This document shows, piece after piece, positions 1-7,828 of a stretch of 17,806 nucleotides of DNA (its first letter is position 1; each line of letters begins with the position of its first letter). Where the stretch lies: positions 1 through 17,806 of the forward strand of contig JANBTH010000417.1 of the NCBI GenBank assembly GCA_027578815.1, read 5' to 3'. The notes beneath the pieces are model-generated. The model did not search any database and was not told where the DNA came from. It was given only the letters and a program-made list of their open reading frames with translations. The position numbers and the translations under genes were made by a program. This DNA comes from Coemansia sp. RSA 1804. Its lineage: Eukaryota > Kickxellomycota > Kickxellomycetes > Kickxellales > Kickxellaceae.

Positions 1-657
1 TAGATGCAGTGGATGATCTTAGTGACCGATTCGTTTGAAATTGCCATTATTAACTACAAGAAATAAAAATATAATAGTGAAAATATTGTGCTGAAACGGG
101 TATGAGATAAAACTCCAAGAAAAATAATTCAAGAGGTTTTATCGGTTTTATAACATATAAAGCATGGATGTTTTCCTATTTTAAATTATGATAAAGTGTT
201 GGTAAAAAATGTTTTGTTCAAAGAAAGATGATACAAAAGAAAGCTAAAATGGCGCATGTGTTTTATTATATAAAGGTCTTTGTATTTTGCTTGCAAAAAA
301 CAAACAATTTAACTAAAACATACAAAGCGACCCTTTTGTGCTTAAGAATTGCAAACACAACAAATGCTGCAAAATAGTGGTTTGAAATGTTCTACTGTAC
401 AATATGCAAACTGTGTATCACATGTCCTATAAAAATCCAGTTGTTTAATATATCCACTAGTACAAAGAATATTTAGCATAAGCAAAAAATAATAATTTTT
501 ATAAGCTTTTAATGTCAAGAAAATTAAATATTGCTATTATTTGTGAAGAAGAAGAAAGTGCTGTCAACTGGTCCAATGTTAAAAACAATTATACTTCTAA
601 ATGTAGTTTATTTACTCGATAGATGCAAAAATAACATTTCCTTTTCTGCAATATGGC
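1..657. other. AT-rich intergenic spacer
   Basis: This stretch is strongly AT-rich with many poly-A and poly-T runs and stops in all frames. I see no supported gene, RNA gene or mobile element in it. Its right end is the 3' flank of the minus-strand membrane hydrolase. The first 66 bases could be the tail of a gene outside the window, but nothing confirms it. Confidence 0.7.
607..612 (-). terminator. Poly(A) signal AATAAA for the membrane hydrolase
   Basis: The plus strand reads TTTATT, so the minus strand carries AATAAA. It lies about 45 bases past the stop of the minus-strand gene ending at 658, a usual distance for a cleavage and polyadenylation signal. The assignment rests on motif and position only. 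Confidence 0.5.
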
Positions 658-2637
658 TTAGCTGATTCGGGCAATATGCCACAGTATTTGACGTGTAATG
701 CGACTCGGTGTTGGAGACTGCGACTCAACAGCATTCGGTATCTCTACTTTGTACCTTTCGTCAATATGGTTCAGATAGCTATCAAACGCAGTCTTGTTAG
801 CATTTACGCCAAACAGAATTACTGGTAGTTGCTTTTGCGTGCTTGCAGAGCCGTAGTCCAGGTATTCAAGCGTATCCATAATTTCCGTTCTCTGCAGGCT
901 TTCGTAGTACTGTGCTTGTGCTAGCTGGGTGTTCTTAATTGCCCATTCGGCGGTTTTCTGATTACCGGCGCTCACAATATCTTCAGCCAAAGCATTACCT
1001 TGCCAGATGCCTAGAGCAGAAAGCATCCGCTGAGTGTTTAGAGCAGCGAGGGATGGTGTGGTTTCTGAAACCGAGTTGTTTTCAATTATGCCAGTGGCCA
1101 TGCTCTTTCTCTCGGTTATATTGACAGCTGGTGACATTAGACCAAGTAGTGCCGTCTCAGTTGGATACAAAAGCGCCATACCAACAACCGAACGTCTGTT
1201 TTTGCGTAGAAATACATGTGAGTTTTCAGAGCCAGAATGATGGCCCACGAGGTAATAAGGGCCATGAACGCCAGCACTTTCCAGGGCATCCCCAAGTGCC
1301 TTTTCCATTTGATCTATACCGATAGGTGCGTATCCTTGCGGTGAAAGCATGTACCCTGGTCTGTCATAGATGCACACACGCTTGTTTTGTTCGGAAAGCG
1401 CGTTCTGCAGCGATTTGACGGTCAGTGATGAAAAGCCGCTTATATGTTCAATCAATATTGTCGCTTGCTGTGGTAGGCCCCTGGCTGATGGTACCTTGAG
1501 CTCAGGTGGTAGTGTCCCTTTACACGATATAGAAAAACTCACAGAATGTCTAGTACCATCGGAGTACTCGGCAAAAGAGCTCGCAAGGTCAGGAAGATTA
1601 GCAGGAGCAGAAAGTATGTGTTGGTAGCGCTCAGTAACACTAGAAAGAATAATTCCATTTAGAGCAATTGAGAAAAGCGCAGCAGCAACAGCAAGTGGAC
1701 CGCATGTAGTTACACGTAGAATGGCGTATGCAATGTTTCTTGTCATTCTAGCAGACCTTGTCTGCATGCGGTGAAGGCTCTGGGTATCATGCTCAAGGGT
1801 GGACATACTGACACTGGTTGATTGTTGAGAGTTAGCAATGCTGGTGGGTGAAAACAGCCCGTCCTTTCCATGAACCCCATTGATCTTTTGACTGAAATAC
1901 CCACTGTGTATGGAGCCAAGATCCCCTGGTGAATATTTTGTAGTAAGACTGGTGCCAGTTTCTTCGCTTGTTTCGCTTAGCGTAGACGCGTTGACAACGG
2001 TATCAAAGTGTCCATGTGAACAAAAAGCTTTGCGTTCGTGTTCTGGCAAGGGAGTTGGAATTACCGAGCAGTCCTCTGCCTGAAATTGATGAATTTGCTT
2101 TTGCTGCTGCTGCTGGTGTTGTTTATGTTGCTCGTGTTGGCGTCTGCAGCTTAAATGGCGGAGAAGCTTGGTAATTAATGAAGGCAGTGCCAAAAAAGAA
2201 GTGGCTATTGGAATTGCGTACGCCATGACCAGTGCAGTAAAGCCCTTCCTTAGTTGAAGTCTGTACAAAGTAATTGAGGTGCTCACAGAAAGAGCTAACA
2301 ATATGACGGCATATCCGGACCATAGTATGCACTGCAGCCGTGTTCCGACAGGAAGCCAGTTAATTTTTGTTGGGTTTCCGCCTAGTATAAGAGCTGGTTT
2401 CCAAAAGTATGCTTTGGCGACAAGATGGATGACACACCATTGCAATGGAATCGTAGCCAGAGAAAACCACATCAGAATGAGCTCGTTGTTTGCCACGTAT
2501 CTTACAAGAGAGGTATCTGTGGCCAAGGCCAAGGCAGAGTAAACGGCGTATATCTGTAAAGCAGTGGCAAATGAAAGCAGTGTGGCAGACAAGACCACCG
2601 CAGGTGTGCGCTTTTGCAAAGAAGCAAAATATATCAT
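658..2637 (-). CDS. Multi-pass membrane protein with alpha/beta-hydrolase fold, probable pseudoenzyme
   Basis: This 659-residue protein starts at the ATG at 2637. An in-frame ATG at 2733 is less likely because it would translate a poly-T tract into a Phe run. Hydrophobic segments lie near residues 12-39, 52-74, 101-125, 133-156 and 301-333. A Gln/His-rich, Ser-rich hydrophilic loop (about 160-300) separates the first four from the fifth. The C-terminal part resembles alpha/beta hydrolases: an RVCIYDRPGY strand-turn at 420-429 and an elbow VGHHSGS at 464-470, followed by GMALLYP. In the usual G-H-S-x-G elbow the third position is the nucleophile serine, but here it is His467. No convincing catalytic His is present near the C terminus, where the sequence reads VESQSPTP. 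Sequons at N506, N520 and N614 and basic residues after TM4 suggest a luminal or extracellular hydrolase domain. Substrate and role are unknown. It may be a non-catalytic fold or use altered chemistry. Its coding DNA looks less GC-rich than that of its neighbours. Confidence 0.8.
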   Translation of the reverse strand: MIYFASLQKRTPAVVLSATLLSFATALQIYAVYSALALATDTSLVRYVANNELILMWFSLATIPLQWCVIHLVAKAYFWKPALILGGNPTKINWLPVGTRLQCILWSGYAVILLALSVSTSITLYRLQLRKGFTALVMAYAIPIATSFLALPSLITKLLRHLSCRRQHEQHKQHQQQQQKQIHQFQAEDCSVIPTPLPEHERKAFCSHGHFDTVVNASTLSETSEETGTSLTTKYSPGDLGSIHSGYFSQKINGVHGKDGLFSPTSIANSQQSTSVSMSTLEHDTQSLHRMQTRSARMTRNIAYAILRVTTCGPLAVAAALFSIALNGIILSSVTERYQHILSAPANLPDLASSFAEYSDGTRHSVSFSISCKGTLPPELKVPSARGLPQQATILIEHISGFSSLTVKSLQNALSEQNKRVCIYDRPGYMLSPQGYAPIGIDQMEKALGDALESAGVHGPYYLVGHHSGSENSHVFLRKNRRSVVGMALLYPTETALLGLMSPAVNITERKSMATGIIENNSVSETTPSLAALNTQRMLSALGIWQGNALAEDIVSAGNQKTAEWAIKNTQLAQAQYYESLQRTEIMDTLEYLDYGSASTQKQLPVILFGVNANKTAFDSYLNHIDERYKVEIPNAVESQSPTPSRITRQILWHIARIS

Positions 2638-3234
2638 TATGAATAAAGAACAATAAGTTGTATTAGAATTTTTGGACCGAATGTCCTTGGTAAAAAAAAA
2701 AAAGAGAAACAAGTGAGAAACGCTTTGTAACATTTGTTGTATGCGTCTTGATATAAAGCATATGTAGGCTTTGATAGCAGGAGATACTAGTTACATGAGG
2801 AACGCGTATAAAAGAAAAGTGGTTTGAGAAACAAAGGCAGACCAAGCGTGGGATGTGTTGCTTGCACATGTCATGTTTGGGACTGGTTATCTATCCAATT
2901 CTATAAATCCTTTTCTGAAGGAACAGCGGAGCCATTGAGACAAACACGCGCGTGTGTGTGGGGAAGAAGAGATGGCAGCTAAGACAAGAAAAGTTCAAGT
3001 AGAAGGAAAGACTGGAGGTTGTCCATGCAGTTGGTTCTAAATGTTCTCCTCACCCGCTCACTACCACCACAGCCAGTACGTAAATAGCCGCCCATAAGCG
3101 GGAATTCAGCACATTATTTTAACCTAAATATAGTCATTCAATGGAGATTGCAACTGAGAAATATTAGCTGTGGAGAGGAGCTGAGAATGTAAGAAAAAAG
3201 TAGATAAAGAAAGGTAACGATGGCCATCGCGTAG
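2638..3234. other. Spacer: upstream region of the membrane hydrolase and 3' flank of the chitinase
   Basis: About 600 bases lie between two genes in tandem on the minus strand. A run of 12 A on the plus strand (2692-2703) is a poly-T tract just upstream of the hydrolase start, which is typical of a fungal leader or promoter. An ACGCGT hexamer, the core of the yeast MCB box, lies at 2802-2807, but one hexamer is expected by chance. No ORF here looks like a gene, and no AATAAA was seen in the chitinase 3' flank. Confidence 0.55.
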
Positions 3235-6200
3235 TTAGTTGGTGGTGATGAAGCTAAGAAGAGGATGTGGCAAAACGCCGGTGACATGGGCGCCGGGCAT
3301 AGCGTGGGTCTTGACGCGAATGGTGAAGTAGAGCGCCATGTTTCCGCCCTTCTCAAAGTCGGGGTCGGAGCGGACTTCGTACAGACGACCAGCGGGATCG
3401 TTTGGAATAGGCTCATCGAGCAGCTCAAGAGGAAGCGGCTTGGAGGGCTTCTTGTGCAGGATCTGCGTAATGACGGCGGGCGAGATCAGACTGCGCTTGA
3501 CAGAGTCGTAGGCATCGCCATCGGCAAACTGGTCAACGGCAGAGCCAGAGTCAGAGCCAGAGCTGCTGTGGCCAGCAGCTAGATCGTTCAGACGTTGGGA
3601 TTCGGGGCCGGACTGGCGCTTGTTGGTGTTGAGTCTGATGTTGTCGTTGTAGAAGGCCACGCGCTGGCTATACAGCGACTTGATCTCGGCTGAGACGCGG
3701 TCACCAGCGTAGAAGGAGCCACGACTGGTGTGCAGCATAGTTGCATTGAGCGGCAGCGGAAGAGCTACACGCCAGCGCTTTGGAATTGGAGTGTTGGTAA
3801 GAGTGCGCACAACAACAAGCACAGTCTCTTCAACCATTCCGTCCTTTGTGCGGTGGTGCATGTAGTCGGGGTCGTCGCCACGAACAGGAACAAAGGTAAA
3901 GCGCGCAAGCATCGGGTGGCCCGCAAGCGCAGGCAGACGCGGAGGAACGAGGAAGTCGCCGTCAATGTGATCGAGAATGATGCGCTCAAACTGCTGGTTC
4001 AGAAGATCGTTTGAGATGCCAGAGAAGGCGGCGTACATTGCGTAGATGGCATAGAAATCTTCGACCTGTGCGCGCCACGGTTTCTCGTTGAGATGCGCCA
4101 TTGAGACCGACTCACCGACCAAGTCCTTGTTGTCGCGACGGGCCAGTCTGCATGTAGGCGGTTCGAGAGGAGACGCCAGGGGCGACGCTGGAGCCAATGC
4201 CAGAGGCGGTGCCGGAGTCACAGTTGGAACCGAAGGCACGGAGCTGGCAGCACTGGCAGAGGGCTCTTCGTCCCAGGCGCCAAGGTCGCGCTTGCGCATG
4301 AATTCATCGCCGTCGCTGTACTCATCGGCCTCCTCAGGATCGTCGACAGGCGGATTCTCGTCGTAGGGCTCGCGCGACGTGCCGAAGCTGTTGTGCTTGC
4401 GCAGATCGTCAACAACGTTGCCGCCGACAACGCGCACGTGGCCATCAGGGCCGTAATAGGCTTCAGGGTCCTTGACCATCAGCATTGCAGGGTCCTCGCG
4501 CCTGTTGTGGTCGTCGATGAGGTTAACGCCCGACGACTGCTTGACCAGCTCCATATCGGTAGTGGTAGATGTGGCGGTGTTCTTCTTCTTCTCGCCGTAC
4601 TTGTTGTAGATGTAGTCATCGTCGTCGTCGTCGGTGTCGTCGTCATCGTCATCATCGTCCTTGTGCTTCTTGACGTGTGTAGTCACGGATGCCGTAGACG
4701 ACGGCACCGGATACACCGGCGTGTTGAGTGCGCGCTCCTGGTCGGATGCGCGCAGGAAGAGCACATTGGAAGCCAGACGGCCGTACGGAAGCGGTGCCAG
4801 AATGTCGTCGCACACCTGCAGCGAGCGGCCCTTCGGGAAGTCGCAGGCAACGAGGTCGGGCCCGGCGTTGAAGCATGCTGTTACGCGGTCGGTGCTGCAG
4901 GGCCTCATCAGCCAGCGGTTGTTGACGCACTGACCAAACTCGTAGCCGTTGCACGCAAACCCGGCGCCGATGCACGGCTGGTCTGCGCGCGGACAGCGTG
5001 CTATTGGCAGCGGGAATGTGGGCGTGACAATAGAAACTGTCTTGTTTGTTGTCGTGGTTGGGCTTGGCTCCGTCAGCAAACCAGAGCCTTGCTGCTGCTC
5101 GGGCTTTCTGACGCGCGTTGTGGTGTGCTTTGTGACAATATGGACCTTGCGCGTTCTGGTGGTGGTTGTGTATACCACCTTTGTTGTCTCCATCGTGGTT
5201 GTTTCGTTGCTGTTTTCGGGCACTGACTCTGCATCGCCATCACTAGTGCTCTCGCTTTCGTCTTCCTTCCGCTCCTCGGCCGATTCGCCGTCAGCAGGGT
5301 CTGCCTCGCTCTCGGCTGTTGAGTCCTCATTAGAAGTTGCGTCGGCTGCGCTCAGATCGTCAGCGCTCTGCTCGGCTACCTCGTCACTAGATGTTGTGCT
5401 ATCTCCCTCTTCCGACGCAGTCGTGCTGTCGCTGCTTTCATCGGAATCCAGCGTGGCAGCCGCAACCCGGTTGAGACGCTGCTGTGCAAGGCCTGGCGTG
5501 TCGGCGGAGTCGGTGGCAATCTGGCTAACTTCAAAGTGGGTGACGATGGTTGCTGTGCCGCTTGGCCCAACAACCGTCGACGTCCTTTGTTTTGTAGTTG
5601 TGCCGCGGTGCTCCGACGAAGACGAACCTCGGTCTCCTTCTGTTGAGCTGTGCTGCTGCTGGTGCTGCTGGCTGTCTGTGGAGGAAAATGAAGAGGAAGA
5701 GCTGCTGCTTTTGCCGCTTTTGCTATCATCGGACTCGGTCTCACTTTTGGATTCGTGGCTGGAGGAGGAGGAAGGCTGGGAGTGCGTCTTGCTAGTGGTA
5801 GCAGTGGAAGACTGGGTCTCGCTGCTTTGCTCGGAGCTGCTGGAATCCGAGGCAGACTCTGATGAGCCGTCGCTGCACTGGCGCCCCGAGTCAAGCAGGC
5901 GGCGCGACAGATCAACAAACGACGCATCGTCGGCAACTCGGTTGGTATCGGCTTGCGATGCGTCCCACACCATCATCCCGCCAAACGACGAGAACTTCTT
6001 CCTTGTCACATTGACCAGCTCCTCCAGCTTATCGACAGGTACGTATCCCATGCTGGCAGCAGCCATAGATCCGGGAACACCGAGATACACGCGCACATTC
6101 TTGTTGGCAGAGATTGTGGTAGCCCACTCGTGCCACTGCTCAAAGTTGAACCAGTTGGGCTTATCGACGCCGCAGTAGTTGTTGTAGAACTGCACAAACA

Positions 6201-6921
6201 CCATGTCCAGATACGCGTTGTCGAGGATAGGACCAGAGTAAAAGTCCGGGTAGAAACACTGCGGCGCCGCTGTGACGTAGAACCGTCTGCCTGGCGACTC
6301 GATGAATCTCTCGCGCAGTCTCTGCACGAACCGCACATACCCAACCGATGAACCGCCCTCAATGTCTAGATCAATGCCATCTAGCACTGCGTCGTCGAAT
6401 GGCCGCGTCTGCGAGTTGCCGCCAAGGAACATGTTCCAGATCTCGTCCGCGTACCGCTCCGCCTGCGTATCGTCTGAAAACCCGTACGCACCGGTGGCAC
6501 CGCCCAGCGAGAGCAGAACGGCCTTGCCCCTTTTCTGACATTTCGCAATGGCTCTGCCCACGTTTGGACAGTGGAGGAGCGTGGAGTTCTCGAATGTTGT
6601 CAGGCAAGAGCTGGCCAGATTGAGGCCCGGTGGATGCAATCCGTCGGCGTTGAACTCGGACAGAAACGAAAGCACAAGCACGTCACCGGCGTCCTTGTCG
6701 CAATACTCGTCGAGCGGGAGCTGGTTCTCGCCCCCGCTTATCACGCCGTGGCTGTTCTGGCCCCAGTATACCACCAGGTTCGAGTTGCAGTTGATGTTGA
6801 ATTCGTGTGCCTGGGCAACGAGTACGCAGCATGCAAGCAGAACAGCTAGCGTCAGATGCGCTGCTATTGCTGCTGCTGCTGCTGCTGATGTGCGCTGACT
6901 GGTGCAAAGACTAGTGCGCAT
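3235..6921 (-). CDS. Secreted GH18 chitinase (hevamine/CTS1 type) with CBM19-like module and long C-terminal extension
   Basis: This 1228-residue single-exon ORF should hydrolyse chitin beta-1,4 linkages at the wall or outside the cell. Residues 1-38 form a signal peptide with a poly-Ala stretch and probable cleavage after AQA. The GH18 domain spans about 43-345: SLGG at 138-141, DGIDLDIE at 181-188 with Glu188 the expected acid/base, a QFYNNYC strand at 244-250 and Trp319. Residues 350-640 are a Ser/Thr/Glu-rich linker, probably O-mannosylated. Residues 643-704 carry eight Cys in a CBM19-like pattern (GFACNGY, GQCVNNRW). Yeast-type chitinases usually end there, but about 520 residues follow. 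They hold an almost pure Asp run (755-769), a Pro/Ala-rich stretch (885-922) and globular-looking segments (940-1095, 1145-1228). I cannot assign the extension to a family. RKR, RR, KR and KR dibasic sites (876-878, 928-929, 1101-1102, 1142-1143) could be Kex2 sites. The catalytic assignment is firm. Confidence 0.93.
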   Translation of the reverse strand: MRTSLCTSQRTSAAAAAAIAAHLTLAVLLACCVLVAQAHEFNINCNSNLVVYWGQNSHGVISGGENQLPLDEYCDKDAGDVLVLSFLSEFNADGLHPPGLNLASSCLTTFENSTLLHCPNVGRAIAKCQKRGKAVLLSLGGATGAYGFSDDTQAERYADEIWNMFLGGNSQTRPFDDAVLDGIDLDIEGGSSVGYVRFVQRLRERFIESPGRRFYVTAAPQCFYPDFYSGPILDNAYLDMVFVQFYNNYCGVDKPNWFNFEQWHEWATTISANKNVRVYLGVPGSMAAASMGYVPVDKLEELVNVTRKKFSSFGGMMVWDASQADTNRVADDASFVDLSRRLLDSGRQCSDGSSESASDSSSSEQSSETQSSTATTSKTHSQPSSSSSHESKSETESDDSKSGKSSSSSSSFSSTDSQQHQQQHSSTEGDRGSSSSEHRGTTTKQRTSTVVGPSGTATIVTHFEVSQIATDSADTPGLAQQRLNRVAAATLDSDESSDSTTASEEGDSTTSSDEVAEQSADDLSAADATSNEDSTAESEADPADGESAEERKEDESESTSDGDAESVPENSNETTTMETTKVVYTTTTRTRKVHIVTKHTTTRVRKPEQQQGSGLLTEPSPTTTTNKTVSIVTPTFPLPIARCPRADQPCIGAGFACNGYEFGQCVNNRWLMRPCSTDRVTACFNAGPDLVACDFPKGRSLQVCDDILAPLPYGRLASNVLFLRASDQERALNTPVYPVPSSTASVTTHVKKHKDDDDDDDDTDDDDDDYIYNKYGEKKKNTATSTTTDMELVKQSSGVNLIDDHNRREDPAMLMVKDPEAYYGPDGHVRVVGGNVVDDLRKHNSFGTSREPYDENPPVDDPEEADEYSDGDEFMRKRDLGAWDEEPSASAASSVPSVPTVTPAPPLALAPASPLASPLEPPTCRLARRDNKDLVGESVSMAHLNEKPWRAQVEDFYAIYAMYAAFSGISNDLLNQQFERIILDHIDGDFLVPPRLPALAGHPMLARFTFVPVRGDDPDYMHHRTKDGMVEETVLVVVRTLTNTPIPKRWRVALPLPLNATMLHTSRGSFYAGDRVSAEIKSLYSQRVAFYNDNIRLNTNKRQSGPESQRLNDLAAGHSSSGSDSGSAVDQFADGDAYDSVKRSLISPAVITQILHKKPSKPLPLELLDEPIPNDPAGRLYEVRSDPDFEKGGNMALYFTIRVKTHAMPGAHVTGVLPHPLLSFITTN
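4615..4659 (-). repeat. GAC/GAT trinucleotide repeat coding a near-pure Asp run in the chitinase
   Basis: Fifteen codons give fourteen Asp with one Thr in the middle (residues 755-769). They are flanked by Lys/His on the N-terminal side and by Tyr-rich and Lys-rich sequence after. The mix of GAC and GAT suggests the acidity is retained at the protein level and is not only a fresh repeat expansion. Confidence 0.85.
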
Positions 6922-7828
6922 GTGTAGCTAACAATATTTGGTTACAATGATAGTGTAGATAGTTTGTAAATGCTGTGGTGGTTAGCGAAGAATAAGAGTA
7001 GACAATAAAACCAAGAAGAGCGAGACCAGTCTCTCCATGTCTGCGGCTGCTGCTATATTCTGGACTACCATTACATTTCGGTGCTTTGGATACTCTTTTT
7101 CCATGTCACCAAAAATGTAAAATAATTTAGTGTCTGTCAACATCTCTCCTCTTTTTTCCACATTTTCTCCACATTTCCTTCTCTCCCTTCTTTTCGTTTT
7201 CTAGCAAATGTTCATTCATTATTTGCCATGTTAGCATAGTCGTGTGCAGTGGGGGCAGTAGCAGAACTCTTAAATAAAGGAACAGCCCGTTTGAAAATGG
7301 ACGTAACATTTTCAATGCCATTTTTGTGTGGAGAAGAAAGCTAATGGTGTGAAAACATGCAAACATCCCTTTCAGAACATGTCCCAGGGGCTAGTCAAAA
7401 CGCCCATATTTTGTTCATAACTTTGGACTAGAGATGGTGCTTTTGCATAATGCTAAATCGGCAGCAACACAAGGGTGAGGTAAAAAGCAGTAGGCACGTG
7501 ATCTAATCTGTATTATTGGCTAGCAGACGCGTTGGCGCAGATTAAAAAATCATATCAGCATCACAGCAATGGAAGTTTCGGTCCTTCGAAACAGATGTTT
7601 TTTGTTTACTCAACAACAGAAAATAGAGTAGGAAAACGCAGACCTAGTTTCAGCTGTGCTCACCACTCTGTTATCTCTTGTGCCACTGGTTTTATCTTCA
7701 CATAAGCTTATACCTATATAGTAATAATATACACGACGCGATTCCCCCTTCGGCTTCTTTACCGTGCTGATTTGTTACTTGCTGGCACTGCACTGTTCTC
7801 TGGCTGGTTGCCAATCGCAAAACAAAAG
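6922..7828. promoter_or_regulatory. Divergent intergenic promoter region, chitinase (-) and ALADIN (+)
   Basis: About 900 bases separate the two start codons. Contents: a short palindrome GAGAC-CA-GTCTC at 7022-7033, a pyrimidine-rich tract at about 7129-7202, an inverted CCAAT (ATTGG) at about 7515, a composite ACGCGTTGGCGC at 7527-7538 (MCB-like core followed by an E2F-like TTGGCGC), and TATATAG at about 7713, roughly 110 bases before the ALADIN start. No start site is visible from sequence. These are motif matches only. No gene is supported here. Confidence 0.5.

Noticed and set aside
1..66. Twenty-codon open stretch after a TAG at the window edge, possibly the last exon of a gene to the left
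   Set aside because: The TAG could be an acceptor, but with nothing upstream visible and no recognisable residues there is no way to support it.
2638..2733. N-terminal extension of the membrane hydrolase to an upstream ATG
   Set aside because: It would translate a poly-T tract to consecutive Phe and AT-rich leader-like sequence. The ATG at 2637 directly precedes a normal membrane-protein N terminus and has A at -3.
4160..4170. GGTTCGAG resembling a tRNA B box
   Set aside because: It lies inside the chitinase coding sequence. The 3' half of the B-box consensus fails, and no cloverleaf arms or A box were found around it.
4393..5226. Plus-strand ORF (277 codons) with a Val/Ile run
   Set aside because: The Val/Ile run is the antisense of the Asp codon repeat in the chitinase. 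No family pattern was seen.
4949..6178. Long plus-strand ORF (409 codons) opposite the chitinase
   Set aside because: It is the antisense of the Ser/Thr/Glu-rich linker and part of the GH18 domain. Its Ser/Leu/Val-rich low-complexity product mirrors the codon bias of the real gene, and the catalytic motifs are on the minus strand.
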